Shown here piece after piece: positions 47,635-57,834 of a DNA stretch of 64,000 bases (the stretch's first letter is position 1; every line of letters starts with the position of its first letter). The notes under the pieces were generated by a model that saw only the letters and a list, made by a program, of their open reading frames with translations, made no database searches and was not told the origin of the DNA. The position numbers and the translations under genes were made by a program. The DNA is from Dryocola sp031988645 (GTDB taxonomy: Bacteria > Pseudomonadota > Gammaproteobacteria > Enterobacterales > Enterobacteriaceae), in contig NZ_CP150452.1 in the NCBI RefSeq assembly GCF_051307045.1, positions 3,658,001 to 3,722,000 on the forward strand, read 5' to 3'.

Positions 47635-48808
47635 TTATTTCTGGTAAATGATTTCGACGCCTTCGTCGTCATCTTCATCCCAGTCATCATCCCAGTCGTC
47701 GTCTTCTTCCGCTTCCGCGGCGTCGAGCTGCTGCTGATGGTAGTCATCCCACATAAACTCAACTTTCTCAGGCGCCACCGGCACCACTTCGCTGACTTTC
47801 GGGTTAGCGATGATAAAGTCCATTACGTCCCAGCACAGCGCGTTGACGCCTTCACGGTTGACCGCAGAGATAAGGTAATATTTATCTTCCCAGCCCATCG
47901 CCGTAGCAATTTCTTTGGCGCGCGCTTCGGCTTCTTCCTGGCTCATCAAATCAACTTTGTTAAACACCAGCCAACGCGGTTTCTCCGCCAGCTTCGCGCT
48001 GTATTTCTCCAGCTCGCCAATAATAATACGGGCGTTTTCCACCGGATCGGATTCGTCGATTGGCGCGATGTCGATAAGATGAAGCAGCACGCGGCAGCGC
48101 TCAAGGTGCTTCAGGAAGCGAATGCCAAGGCCGGCGCCTTCCGCAGCGCCTTCGATCAGCCCCGGGATATCGGCGACGACAAAGCTCTTCTCGTTGTCCA
48201 TACGCACCACGCCGAGGCTTGGCACCAGGGTGGTGAACGGATAATCGGCAACTTTTGGTTTTGCGGCGGAGACGGAGCGGATAAAGGTAGATTTACCCGC
48301 GTTCGGCAGGCCCCAGCATGCCAACGTCAGCCAGCAGCATTAATTCAAGCTGCAGGTCGCGCTTTTCACCCGGCGTACCCATCGTTTTTTGACGCGGGGT
48401 ACGGTTAACGGATGATTTAAAGCGGGTGTTGCCCAGACCGTGCCAGCCGCCTTTAGCTACCATCAGCTTCTGGCCGTGCTGGGTCATGTCGCCCATGGTT
48501 TCGCCAGTGCCCTGATCGATAACGCGAGTACCTACAGGCACCTTAACCGTTACGTCTTTACCGCGCTTACCGGTACAGTCGCGGCTCTGGCCATTCTGAC
48601 CGCGTTCGGCGCGGAAAGATTTTTCAAAACGGTAATCGATCAGCGTGTTGAGGTTTTCATCGGCTTCCAGCCACACGTCGCCGCCGTCGCCGCCGTCGCC
48701 GCCGTCCGGGCCGCCCCTTGGGATATATTTTTCACGACGGAAGCTAACGCAGCCGTTACCGCCATCACCTGCTACGACCAGGATCGTTGCTTCATCAACA
48801 AACTTCAT
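47635..48808 (-). CDS. obgE: Obg-family GTPase (apparent +1 frameshift)
   Basis: An essential GTPase (CgtA) involved in late 50S assembly and stress control. The glycine-rich Obg fold is N-terminal (GGDGGDGGDVW near 35-50), then the G domain with GLPNAGKST, DIPGLIEGA and NKVD, then an acidic C-terminal tail (Glu/Asp-rich, about 345-385). The frame shifts at GGCCCC 48309-48314 (plus strand), at the P-loop: LADVGMLG then LPNAGKSTF. Removing one base gives 390 residues, exactly E. coli. As the gene is essential in relatives, a true disruption inside the P-loop is very unlikely. The start is ATG 48808 (MKFVDEATI). Confidence 0.95.
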
Positions 48809-48824
48809 TTCACTTCTCCGTAAA

Positions 48825-49787
48825 TCATTCGCCCGAATGTTGTACTGGGACAGCTTCGGTTTTGTGCCAGCGTCCCCAAAGACGGTGACCAATGGCGGAA
48901 TACATCGCGCCCGCAACCACGACAAACGCGCCGGCATAACCCACGAGGTTAAGCAACGGCATGGCGAAGAAATCGGGCCAGGCTAACGCTAATAAATCTG
49001 AAAACAGCAGGGTAAACAGCGGTGTCAGGGTGATAATCGCGCTGACCTGCGCCGCCTGCCACCGGGCCATTGCTTCTGCCAGCGCCCCATACCCAATAAG
49101 CGTATTCAGGCCGCAGAAAATTAAACATGCCAGTTGCCATCCGCTAAGCTGAAAAATCATCTTCGGCTGCGCCAGGGGCAATAAGGCAACGGTACACAAA
49201 GTGTACAGCAAAAAGAGGATCTGTTGCGAGGCCAGCCGGCGTAATAACACCTTCTGCGCCACGCCATAGGTGACCCAAACCGTCGCCGCCAGCACGCCGA
49301 AAATCACCCCGAGGGTGTAATCTGTCAGGCGGGTAAAAATTTCTATCAGGCTGGTGTTAAAAAACATCACCAGACCGCAAAGCAGCATAATGGCCCCCAC
49401 GACCTGCGTGCCGCGCATTTTCTCTTTCAGCACGACCACGCTTGCCACCATCATCCCCACCGGGGAGAGCTGGCCAATCACCTGGGATGCCGTTGGGCTC
49501 AGGTATTGCAGGGAAGAGCTAAACAGCAGGAAGTTCCCGAACAATCCTCCGGTCGCGATCGCCAGCAGCACCAGCCAGCGCGGCTTGCGGAAAATACGCA
49601 TCGCCGGCAGCTTGCCCCGCAGCGCGAGGATTGAACCCAGGCCGATACTGGCCATCAGGAAGCGGTAAAAAACCACGGTAGGCGGTTCCATGACCGTCAG
49701 CACCTGCTTCATAGCGATTGGCAAAGCGCCCCAGCAGACCGCCGTGGTTAATGCCAGAAGAATGCCGATGCCCGCCTGCTGTTTCAT
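48825..49787 (-). CDS. yhbE: EamA-family transporter (DMT superfamily)
   Basis: A 320-residue inner-membrane protein with ten predicted transmembrane segments in two EamA repeats (about 5-140 and 150-300); E. coli YhbE is 321. The substrate is unknown. It lies between rpmA and obgE, with 16 bases to the obgE start, so they are cotranscribed. No frameshift although GGCC sites are present. Confidence 0.93.
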   Translation of the reverse strand: MKQQAGIGILLALTTAVCWGALPIAMKQVLTVMEPPTVVFYRFLMASIGLGSILALRGKLPAMRIFRKPRWLVLLAIATGGLFGNFLLFSSSLQYLSPTASQVIGQLSPVGMMVASVVVLKEKMRGTQVVGAIMLLCGLVMFFNTSLIEIFTRLTDYTLGVIFGVLAATVWVTYGVAQKVLLRRLASQQILFLLYTLCTVALLPLAQPKMIFQLSGWQLACLIFCGLNTLIGYGALAEAMARWQAAQVSAIITLTPLFTLLFSDLLALAWPDFFAMPLLNLVGYAGAFVVVAGAMYSAIGHRLWGRWHKTEAVPVQHSGE

Positions 49788-49832
49788 GCTGAAGTTCCCT
49801 GGTACTTCATTGATTTACCGGGCTCAGAATGT

Positions 49833-49861
49833 AAAAAGCCCCGCAACGTGTTGCGGGGCTT
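49833..49861 (-). terminator. rplU-rpmA terminator
   Basis: Minus-strand hairpin AGCCCCGCAA-CACG-TTGCGGGGCT followed by four T, 26 bases after rpmA. It separates the ribosomal protein genes from yhbE-obgE, with some readthrough expected. Confidence 0.85.
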
Positions 49862-49887
49862 CAATCCGTTACCGGGACGCGAAAAAC

Positions 49888-50145
49888 TTATTCAGCAACG
49901 ATGCTGATGAACTTACGGTTTTTCGGGCCTTTAACTTCGAACTTAACTTTACCGTCAGTCAAAGCGAACAGAGTGTGATCTTTGCCGCAACCTACGTTGC
50001 TGCCAGCGTGGAATTTAGTACCACGTTGACGAACGATAATGCTGCCTGCCAGAACTGCTTCACCGCCGAAACGTTTTACGCCCAGACGTTTAGCTTCCGA
50101 ATCGCGACCGTTACGAGTTGAGCCGCCAGCCTTTTTATGTGCCAT
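49888..50145 (-). CDS. rpmA: 50S ribosomal protein L27
   Basis: The 85-residue L27, whose N-terminal tail (AHKKAGGSTRNGRDS) reaches the peptidyl transferase centre. It is collinear with E. coli with few substitutions. It lies 18 bases downstream of rplU in the same operon. Confidence 0.98.
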   Translation of the reverse strand: MAHKKAGGSTRNGRDSEAKRLGVKRFGGEAVLAGSIIVRQRGTKFHAGSNVGCGKDHTLFALTDGKVKFEVKGPKNRKFISIVAE

Positions 50146-50163
50146 TTAATCTGCTCCTCTGTC

Positions 50164-50475
50164 TTAAGCGCTGATGCCAGTGATTTTCACATCAGTGAAC
50201 CACTGACGATGACCTTGCTGCTTACGGTAGTGTTTACGACGACGAAACTTAACAATCTTAATTTTCTCGCCACGACCATGAGCAACAACTTCAGCCTTGA
50301 TTACGCCGCCATCAACGAAAGGAACGCCGATTTTGATTTCTTCGCCATTAGCGATCATCAGAACTTCTGCGAACTCAACAGACTCGCCAGTTGCGATGTC
50401 CAGCTTTTCCAGGCGAACGGTCTGACCTTCGCTTACTCGGTGTTGTTTACCACCACTTTGGAAAACCGCGTACAT
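50164..50475 (-). CDS. rplU: 50S ribosomal protein L21
   Basis: The 103-residue L21, an early-assembly 23S rRNA-binding protein (signature KFRRRKHYRKQQGHRQWFT). I use ATG 50475 (MYAVFQSGGKQHR); the longer frame to 50496 is not conserved. First gene of rplU-rpmA-yhbE-obgE, divergent from ispB. Confidence 0.98.
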   Translation of the reverse strand: MYAVFQSGGKQHRVSEGQTVRLEKLDIATGESVEFAEVLMIANGEEIKIGVPFVDGGVIKAEVVAHGRGEKIKIVKFRRRKHYRKQQGHRQWFTDVKITGISA

Positions 50476-50736
50476 ATAAAACTCCGCTTTCCGCACACAC
50501 CTTACATTGGTTTCAGGTGGCGCTATAAATATTCACAATAGGGCGCGAATATTACGCAAACACGGAGCATTTGACAAGCCCGATTGTGCATACGCGTAGA
50601 AAAAAAACGCAACCTCACAGACAACGTTTATCTGCCTCGTTTTTTCAGTACAATCTGTACTACATTATCACTCCTCTACCTTCACGTTATTCCATAACAA
50701 CACGTGGTAAACAGGACTGTAAGCCAGACTTTTGCG

Positions 50737-51709
50737 ATGAATTTAGAAAAAATTAACGAGTTAACCGCGCAAGATATGGCGGGTGTCAACGCGGTCATCC
50801 TTGAACAGTTAAATTCGGATGTCCAACTGATCAACCAGTTAGGCTATTACATCGTGAGCGGCGGCGGCAAACGCATACGCCCGATGATCGCAGTGCTTGC
50901 CGCACGTGCCCTCGGTTACCAGGGCAAGGCTCACATCAGCATTGCTGCGCTGATCGAGTTTATTCACACCGCCACGCTGCTGCACGACGATGTGGTCGAT
51001 GAATCGGATATGCGTCGCGGCAAAGCCACGGCTAACGCGGCCTTTGGCAACGCGGCGAGCGTGCTGGTAGGCGATTTCATCTACACCCGCGCCTTCCAGA
51101 TGATGACGCAGCTGGGGTCGTTGAAGGTGCTCGAAGTGATGTCAGAAGCGGTGAATGTCATCGCGGAAGGGGAAGTTCTGCAGCTGATGAACTGTAACGA
51201 CCCGGACATCACCGAAGAAAGCTATATGCGCGTTATATACAGCAAAACCGCGCGCCTGTTCGAAGCCGCGTCCCAGTGCTCGGGCATTTTAGCCGATGCC
51301 ACCGCGGAGCAGGAGCAGGCTTTACAGGATTATGGCCGCTATCTGGGCACCGCTTTCCAGCTGATCGATGATTTACTGGACTACAGCGCCGACGGCCAAA
51401 CGCTGGGTAAAAATGTGGGGGACGACCTTAACGAAGGCAAACCGACGCTTCCTTTACTGCATGCGATGCGCAACGGCACGCCGGAGCAGACCCGGATGAT
51501 TCGCGAAGCCATCGAGCAGGGAAATGGCCGCCATCTGTTACAGCCCGTGCTGGATGCCATGGCCCGCCTGCGGTTCGCTGGAGTGGACCCGCCTGCGCGC
51601 CGAGCAAGAAGCGGATAAGGCTATCGCCGCCCTGGGCGCGTTGCCGGAAAGCGAGCACAAAGAAGCTTTAATCGCCCTGGCGCATATGGCCGTTCAGCGC
51701 GATCGCTAA
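50737..51709 (+). CDS. ispB: octaprenyl diphosphate synthase (apparent +1 frameshift)
   Basis: A trans-polyprenyl diphosphate synthase making the C40 side chain of ubiquinone and menaquinone. Both aspartate-rich motifs are intact: LLHDDVVDESDM near residue 85 and LIDDLLDYSAD near 212. The frame shifts at GGCCC 51561-51565, near residue 277. Before it reads PVLDAM; after removing one C it reads AACGSLEWTRLRAEQEADKAIAAL, close to E. coli. Corrected length is 323, the same as E. coli. ispB is essential in E. coli, so real loss is unlikely. The start ATG 50737 gives MNLEKINELT. Confidence 0.95.
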
Positions 51710-51939
51710 CTATCCTGCGCGCCGGCTGCTGGCGCGCAAAGTTTCCAGTAAATCTCTACAACGCCTTTCTCTCCCTCCCGTTCTGCAACGCTTGCCCGCC
51801 CATTTTCATACGGTTTTGTGTTTTAAAACACAGAATTGAGCGTTGTTATTTTTTATTGGAAATTATTAAACTATTTTATGCTATAAATTCCAGATACAAG
51901 AAAACGCACCAGGAAATGAGTTAATCACAGGGAGGAAAA

Positions 51940-52203
51940 ATGAATAACAAACAGGCGGACTGGCATCCTGCCGATATCATTGCAGGCCTGCGCAAACGGG
52001 GAACGTCCCTTGCGGCTGAGTCGCGCAAGGCAGGACTAAATTCGGCCACCCTGGCCAATGCGTTAACCCGCCCCTGGCCGAAAGGTGAGCAGATCATTGC
52101 CCGGGCGCTGGAAACCCAGCCCTGGATAATCTGGCCTTCGCGCTATTTTGATCCGGTGACGAATGAATTTATCGACCGTTCTTTGCTGATACGTAAAAAG
52201 TAA
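51940..52203 (+). CDS. sfsB: DNA-binding transcriptional regulator SfsB (Nlp, Ner-like)
   Basis: An 87-residue Ner/Nlp-family helix-turn-helix protein (E. coli SfsB 92) resembling the phage Mu/D108 Ner regulators. The HTH-like segment is SLAAESRKAGLNSATLANAL. A good RBS GGGAGGAAAA precedes the ATG. In E. coli sfsB affects maltose-related genes, with unclear physiology. The 230 bases upstream are AT-rich and probably hold its promoter. murA, its E. coli neighbour, is not next here. Confidence 0.92.
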   Translation: MNNKQADWHPADIIAGLRKRGTSLAAESRKAGLNSATLANALTRPWPKGEQIIARALETQPWIIWPSRYFDPVTNEFIDRSLLIRKK

Positions 52204-52234
52204 CCTGAACCGTTTTTCACGCTGGTGCAAAAAG

Positions 52235-52378
52235 CAAAAACCCCGCCGAAGCGGGGTTTTATAAGAAGTTGAAGCTGACCGTTAAGCCGCTTTCTTTCAT
52301 GAAGAGCGTCGTGGACAGTCATTCATCCTGCCCGGGCCCTGATAAGCAAAAACCCCGCCGAAGCGGGGTTTTGTAAGA

Positions 52379-52401
<23 letters not shown>
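52235..52401 (-). repeat. tandem repeat of the rnpB 3' end plus terminator
   Basis: The block CAAAAACCCCGCCGAAGCGG plus its continuation (GTTTT, a short A/G-rich spacer and GAAGCTGACCGTTAAGCCG) occurs at 52235-52289 and again at 52347-52401, a period of 112 bases. The segment GTCGTGGACAGTCATTCATC also recurs (52308 and 52408). Each unit contains an intrinsic terminator followed by a copy of the RNase P RNA 3' end. E. coli rnpB has about three and a half 113-base repeats of this kind; here there are two copies of the terminator block. Confidence 0.88.
52347..52374 (-). terminator. rnpB terminator T1
   Basis: Minus-strand hairpin CCCCGC-TTCG-GCGGGG followed by five T, just downstream of the mature RNase P RNA 3' end. 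An identical hairpin at 52235-52262 is the second terminator. That copy also ends sfsB transcription on the plus strand, since the hairpin is flanked by T-runs in both directions. Confidence 0.9.
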
Positions 52402-52757
<356 letters not shown>

Positions 52758-52764
52758 GGCGCGA

Positions 52765-52793
52765 AGTATAGAGGGTTTGCGCCCCCATGTCAC
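52765..52793 (-). promoter_or_regulatory. rnpB promoter
   Basis: On the minus strand GTGACA and TATACT are separated by exactly 17 bases, and the -10 ends 7 bases before the RNA 5' end. A GC-rich discriminator (TCGCGCC) fits stringent-type control as described for E. coli rnpB. Confidence 0.8.
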
Positions 52794-52799
52794 GCTGAC

Positions 52800-53946
52800 T
52801 TAACCTCTGGTTCGCATGCCGATAGCGACCGTCGCGGCGATATCACGCGAGGCGCGGTAGATATTCTCAAAAGCGTCTTTCAGGGCCTCCTCCAGCGTCC
52901 CGATGCTGTTCAGCACGCTGAATACCGCGTCAATGCCGTGCTGATGCACAACCGCGGCATCGCGGGACAGCGAGCCGGCGATGCCAATGACCGGCTTGCG
53001 GTATTTCTTCGCGACTGTCGCAACGCCGGTGGGGACTTTGCCACGAATGCTTTGGCTGTCTATGCGCCCTTCGCCGGTGACCACCAGCCAGCAGTCGTGG
53101 ATATGCTCCTCCAGGTTCAGGGCCTCGGTGACTATCTCAACGCCGCTGCGTAAATCAGCCCCGAGAAACGCCATTAAGGCTGCGCCCATGCCGCCTGCGG
53201 CGCCCGCGCCCGGCGCATTTTTCACCTCTACACGCAGATATTTTTTTATCATCTGCGCAAAATGCACCAGATTACGATCCAGCTCGACAATCATGCTTTC
53301 GTCGGCGCCTTTTTGCGGCCCAAAAATTCGGGATGCGCCATTATCGCCCGTCAGGGGATTGGTTACGTCGCATGCCACGTTAATTACGCAGCTTGCCAGA
53401 CGCTTATCCAGCCCGGAAATATCAATGCTGTTCAGGGTGAGCAGGCCCACCGCCGCCCGGGCCGACCTCTGTGCCGTTCGCATCGGTTAGTTTTGCGCCC
53501 AGCGCCTGCATCATTCCCGCTCCGCCGTCGTTAGTCGCGCTGCCGCCGATGCCGATAATGATACTGCGCGCGCCTTTATCCAGAGCGCGTAAAATCAGCT
53601 CCCCGGTGCCGCGCGAAGTGGTAATAAGCGGGTTGCGTTTCTCCGCGGGTACGAGTACGAGTCCGCTGGCTTGCGCCATCTCGATAAAAGCTGTTTTACC
53701 GTCGCCGGACATGCCCCAGCATGCCGATACGGGCTCGCCCAGCGGGCCGGTGACGGTCGTGACGAATTTAGCTCCCCGCGTTGCGCTAACCATGGCATCG
53801 ACGGTGCCTTCGCCGCCGTCCGCAACCGGGACCGCTATATAGTGGGCGTCAGGAAATATTTCACGAAATCCCTTTTCGATAGCCTGCGCCACTTCAACGG
53901 CTGAGAGGCTTTCTTTATAAGAGTCGGGTGCGATAACGATTTTCAT
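52800..53946 (-). CDS. garK: glycerate 2-kinase (apparent +1 frameshift)
   Basis: A type I glycerate kinase that phosphorylates D-glycerate to 2-phosphoglycerate, the last step of galactarate use. Signatures: MKIVIAPDSYKESLSA at the start, GIGGSATNDGGAGM near 120, and PGAGAAGGMGAAL near 285. The frame shifts at GGCCC 53444-53448 (plus strand). ANGTEVGPGGGG then LLTLNSIDISGLDKRL after removal of one base, giving 381 residues as in E. coli GarK. The order garL-garR-garK is kept. Confidence 0.92.
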
Positions 53947-53988
53947 AGTAATCCATGCCTGATTCAGCCTGAGAAAACAGGGCGCCTC

Positions 53989-54882
53989 TTAACGCTTCGC
54001 GACCTCAACCTTCGCCAGTTTTTCGTAGTAGCATGCGATGGCGCTGTGGTCGTCGTTACCCTGGCCGTCCGCGCGCAGCGCCTGCATCATCTCCATAACG
54101 GCTGCGGTCAGCGGCAGCTGGGCGCCTACGCCGTGAGAAGTATCCAGCGCATTCGCGAGGTCTTTAATATGCAGATCGATACGGAAGCCGGGCCTGAAGT
54201 TACGATCCATCACCATCGGCGCTTTCGTCTCCAGAACGGTGCTGCCCGCAAGGCCGCCGCGAATCGCCTGGAATACCAGCTCGGGATTGACGCCGGCTTT
54301 GGTTGCCAGCACCAACGCTTCGGACATGGCGGCGATATTCAGCGCGACAATCACCTGATTCGCCAGCTTGGTTACGTTGCCCGCGCCGATATCACCGGTA
54401 TGGACGACAGAACCCGCCATCGCTTTAAGCAAAGCGTAATATTTATCGAACAGCGCCCGATCGCCGCCGACCATGACTGACAGCGTACCGTCAATGGCTT
54501 TGGGCTCGCCGCCGCTTACCGGCGCGTCGAGCATCGCGATACCTTTGGCTTTCAACGCTTCGCTGATTTCACGGCTCGCCAGCGGCGCAATGGAGCTCAT
54601 GTCGATAAATACGGTGCCCGGCTTCGCGCCCTCAATAATGCCGTTTTCGCCCAGCGCAACTTCTTTCACGTGCGGAGAGTCAGGCAGCATGGTGATTATC
54701 ACTCCGCACTGCCCGGCAATATCTTTTGGCGTGGCGGCGGTTTCCGCGCCGGCGGCCATCAAATCAGCAACCGCCTGCGCGTTATGGTCGGCAACCACCA
54801 GCGGGTAACCGGCTTTGATAAGGTTTTTGCTCATTGGCCGCCCCATAATGCCAAGGCCAATAAATCCAACTTTCAGCGTCAT
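53989..54882 (-). CDS. garR: 2-hydroxy-3-oxopropionate (tartronate semialdehyde) reductase
   Basis: A 297-residue beta-hydroxyacid dehydrogenase reducing tartronate semialdehyde to D-glycerate with NAD(P)H. The N-terminal dinucleotide-binding GFIGLGIMGRPMSKNL is intact, the substrate motif DAPVSGGEPKAIDGTL is near 120, and the catalytic Lys is in GNVTKLANQ near 170. A paralogue, GlxR, serves glyoxylate use in E. coli; the gar context supports garR. It lies 42 bases upstream of garK. Confidence 0.94.
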   Translation of the reverse strand: MTLKVGFIGLGIMGRPMSKNLIKAGYPLVVADHNAQAVADLMAAGAETAATPKDIAGQCGVIITMLPDSPHVKEVALGENGIIEGAKPGTVFIDMSSIAPLASREISEALKAKGIAMLDAPVSGGEPKAIDGTLSVMVGGDRALFDKYYALLKAMAGSVVHTGDIGAGNVTKLANQVIVALNIAAMSEALVLATKAGVNPELVFQAIRGGLAGSTVLETKAPMVMDRNFRPGFRIDLHIKDLANALDTSHGVGAQLPLTAAVMEMMQALRADGQGNDDHSAIACYYEKLAKVEVAKR

Positions 54883-54914
54883 AGCTTTACTCTCTCGTTA
54901 TGTATGAACGGACT

Positions 54915-55685
54915 TTATTTTTTAAACTGGTCGCATAGCTTCTGGGTCGCGGAGCGGAAAATGCCTAAATCGCTGCCGACGGCGACAAACGTTGCCCCCC
55001 ATTCCAGATAGCGGCGCGCGTCGGCCTCGACCGGCGCCAGGATTCCCGCCGGCTTGCCGAACGCCTTCGCCCGCGCAAAAATGTACTGGATAGCGCTTTG
55101 TACTTCCGGATGAGAAGGATTGCCGAGGTGTCCCAGCGCGGCGGACAGATCTCCTGGGCCGACAAAGATACCGTCTACGCCATCGGTTGCCGCAATGGCG
55201 TCCAGGTTATCAACGCCTTGCTGGCTTTCAATCTGCACCAGCACGGCGATGTGCTGATTTACCTGCTTAAAGTAGTCAACCACGGTGCCGTAGCCGTTGC
55301 TACGGTGCGAAACCGACACGCCGCGAATGCCCTCAGGCGGGTAACGGGTGGAAGCGACCGCTAAAGCAGCCTCTTCCTGAGTTTCCACGAACGGGATAAG
55401 GAAGTTATAGAAGCCGATATCCAGCAGGCGTTTGATCGTTACCGGATCGTTAGCCGGCGCGCGAACGACCGGGGCGCTATGGCTGTTGGACAGCGCCATC
55501 AGCTGCGGAATAAACGTAGTGATATCGTTTGGCGCGTGTTCGCCGTCCAGCACGATCCAGTCAAAGCCGGCAAGGCCCAGCACTTCGGTGCTGACAGGGT
55601 TAGCCAGCGCCGACCAGCAGCCAATCTGTATCTGGTGGGCCGCCAGGGCGGCTTTGAATTTATTTGGAAAGACATCGTTATTCAT
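54915..55685 (-). CDS. garL: 2-dehydro-3-deoxyglucarate aldolase
   Basis: A 256-residue class II HpcH/HpaI-family aldolase that splits 5-keto-4-deoxy-D-glucarate to pyruvate and tartronate semialdehyde. Signatures: FDWIVLDGEHAPND near residue 42 and VDGIFVGPGDLSAALG near 168; catalytic Arg in APVVRAPAND. Length equals E. coli GarL. It is the first gene of garLRK here; the transporter gene garP, which precedes it in E. coli, is missing. Confidence 0.95.
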   Translation of the reverse strand: MNNDVFPNKFKAALAAHQIQIGCWSALANPVSTEVLGLAGFDWIVLDGEHAPNDITTFIPQLMALSNSHSAPVVRAPANDPVTIKRLLDIGFYNFLIPFVETQEEAALAVASTRYPPEGIRGVSVSHRSNGYGTVVDYFKQVNQHIAVLVQIESQQGVDNLDAIAATDGVDGIFVGPGDLSAALGHLGNPSHPEVQSAIQYIFARAKAFGKPAGILAPVEADARRYLEWGATFVAVGSDLGIFRSATQKLCDQFKK

Positions 55686-56216
55686 AATGTTTTACCTTAA
55701 TTTTTTCTGTAGCCTGCATCCGCTATCATCCGCCGATAATTAATAATTTATCAGCGTCATCAATGCTGGTAATAAAAATGCGGCGCGTCCAGCAGGGTTA
55801 ATCATCATCGTCATTAAGCCAATTGATAATATTCAATTTGAGCTGCGATGGCCTTTTTAAACCGGCGTACGCTCGGTATATTCTGTCTTAATATCGCTTC
55901 CAGATAATTAATCTGTTGTTGAAGGCACGCAGCGTAGTATAGCCAGCGCAGGCTGCGGCGGCATCAGGCAATTGCACAATAGCAGGGCTTCAGCAGACGA
56001 TTATTCTGAGCATTGGTACATGATCATGGGGCGTGTTGCACATATTTTTATATTGCTCTGCCGAGCGGAAAGGCGTGACGACATTAAGTGATCTGAATCA
56101 CATCCTTATATATATCGGCCTGCCATTATTTATGCAGCAAGCCATTCCTGCGAGCTCAATTACTTTATGTTCGCCACTGATAAATAAGTAGCGGTATATC
56201 CGGAGAAGAGTGAATA
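55686..56216. promoter_or_regulatory. divergent garL-garD regulatory region, with CRP site at 56087-56102
   Basis: The 531-base gap holds no recognisable gene. AGTGATCTGAATCACA (56087-56102) closely fits the CRP consensus TGTGA-N6-TCACA and lies about 115 bases upstream of garD. In E. coli gar genes respond to cAMP-CRP and to CdaR, which senses diacid sugars; I could not identify a CdaR site. AT-rich stretches near 55740 and 55910 could be promoters. Confidence 0.7.
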
Positions 56217-57788
56217 ATGTCAGATAGTGAAAATAGCCAGCCGGCGCCGGCGGCCTTTTATATCAAAGTGCATAAAAATGACAACGTCGCTATTATCGTC
56301 AACGACAATGGTTTGAAAGCCGGCGCCCGGTTTGCCGATGGGCTGACGTTGATTGAGCATATTCCGCAGGGCCATAAGGTCGCGCTGGTTGATATTCCCG
56401 TCCGGGGTGAAATCATTCGCTACGGAGAAGTGATTGGCTATGCGGTCCGTGACATCCCGCAGGGCAGCTGGATTGACGAGTCTCTGGTCGAGCTGCCGGA
56501 AGCGCCGCCTTTGCATACTCTGCCGCTGGCCACCCGGGTTCCGCAACCCCTGCCGCCGCTGGAAGGCTATACCTTTGAAGGCTACCGCAACGCGGACGGC
56601 AGCGTGGGCACCAAAAACCTGCTCGGCATCACCACCAGCGTTCACTGCGTGGCGGGCGTGGTGGACTATGTGATTAAGATTATCGAGCGCGACCTGCTGC
56701 CCCGCTACCCGAACGTGGATGGCGTCGTCGGCCTGAACCATCTGTACGGCTGCGGCGTTGCCATCAACGCCCCGGCGGCGGTCATTCCCATCCGCACCAT
56801 CCATAATATCGCCCTGAACCCGAACTTTGGCGGCGAAGTGATGATTATTGGCCTGGGCTGCGAAAAGCTCCAGCCGGAACGCCTGCTTGCAGGCGGCGAA
56901 GATGTGCAGGCAATCCAGGTGAGTGAGGCGAGCATCGTTCGTTTACAGGATGAACATCATGTCGGCTTCAAATCCATGGTGGACGATATTCTCGCCGTCG
57001 CCGAGCGTCATCTGGCGAAGCTTAATCAGCGCCAGCGCGAAACCTGTCCGGCCTCTGAGCTGGTGGTCGGCATGCAGTGCGGCGGAAGCGACGCATTTTC
57101 TGGCGTGACGGCAAACCCGGCGGTCGGCTATGCCTCCGACCTGCTGGTGCGCTGCGGCGCAACGGTGATGTTTTCTGAGGTAACGGAAGTACGCGACGCC
57201 ATCCACCTGTTAACCCCGCGCGCTGTCAACGAAGAGGTAGGCAGGCGCCTGCTCGAAGAAATGGCCTGGTACGACAACTATCTCGACATGGGGAAAACCG
57301 ACCGCAGCGCCAATCCATCGCCGGGAAATAAAAAAGGCGGGCTGGCAAACGTGGTGGAAAAAGCCCTCGGCTCCATTGCTAAATCCGGCCAGAGCGCAAT
57401 AGTGGAAGTGCTTTCACCGGGCCTGCGCCCCACCAAACGCGGGCTTATCTACGCGGCCACCCCGGCGAGCGATTTCGTCTGCGGTACGCAGCAGGTAGCG
57501 TCCGGCATTACCCTGCAGGTCTTCACCACCGGGCGCGGCACGCCATACGGCCTGCTGGCCGTCCCGGTGATTAAAATGGCCACCCGCACCGCGCTGGCAA
57601 ACCGCTGGCATGACCTGATGGACATTAACGCAGGCACCATCGCTACCGGCGACGCGACCATTGAAGACGTAGGCTGGGAGCTGTTTAAACTTATCCTGGA
57701 GGTGGCGAGCGGCCGCCGGAAAACCTTTTCGGATCGATGGGGATTGCACAACGCCCTGGCGGTTTTCAACCCGGCTCCGGTCACCTGA
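56217..57788 (+). CDS. garD: galactarate dehydratase
   Basis: A 523-residue Fe2+-dependent dehydratase converting D-galactarate to 5-keto-4-deoxy-D-glucarate; same length as E. coli. An N-terminal SAF domain (about 10-95) is followed by the UxaA/GarD catalytic domains with GTKNLLGITTSVHC near 127, HLYGCGVAIN near 178 and GMQCGGSDAFSGVTANPAVG near 283. It is divergent from garL and starts the pathway whose later steps are garL, garR and garK. The frame is intact despite multiple GGCC sites. Confidence 0.96.
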   Translation: MSDSENSQPAPAAFYIKVHKNDNVAIIVNDNGLKAGARFADGLTLIEHIPQGHKVALVDIPVRGEIIRYGEVIGYAVRDIPQGSWIDESLVELPEAPPLHTLPLATRVPQPLPPLEGYTFEGYRNADGSVGTKNLLGITTSVHCVAGVVDYVIKIIERDLLPRYPNVDGVVGLNHLYGCGVAINAPAAVIPIRTIHNIALNPNFGGEVMIIGLGCEKLQPERLLAGGEDVQAIQVSEASIVRLQDEHHVGFKSMVDDILAVAERHLAKLNQRQRETCPASELVVGMQCGGSDAFSGVTANPAVGYASDLLVRCGATVMFSEVTEVRDAIHLLTPRAVNEEVGRRLLEEMAWYDNYLDMGKTDRSANPSPGNKKGGLANVVEKALGSIAKSGQSAIVEVLSPGLRPTKRGLIYAATPASDFVCGTQQVASGITLQVFTTGRGTPYGLLAVPVIKMATRTALANRWHDLMDINAGTIATGDATIEDVGWELFKLILEVASGRRKTFSDRWGLHNALAVFNPAPVT

Positions 57789-57834
57789 TTTTTCTTCGCC
57801 GGGCCCGCTTAAAAAAGGCGAGCCTGGCGCCCCG

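Noticed and set aside
52235..52346. Second complete RNase P RNA gene
   Set aside because: Only the 3' end and terminator are repeated; the catalytic core and 5' end occur once.
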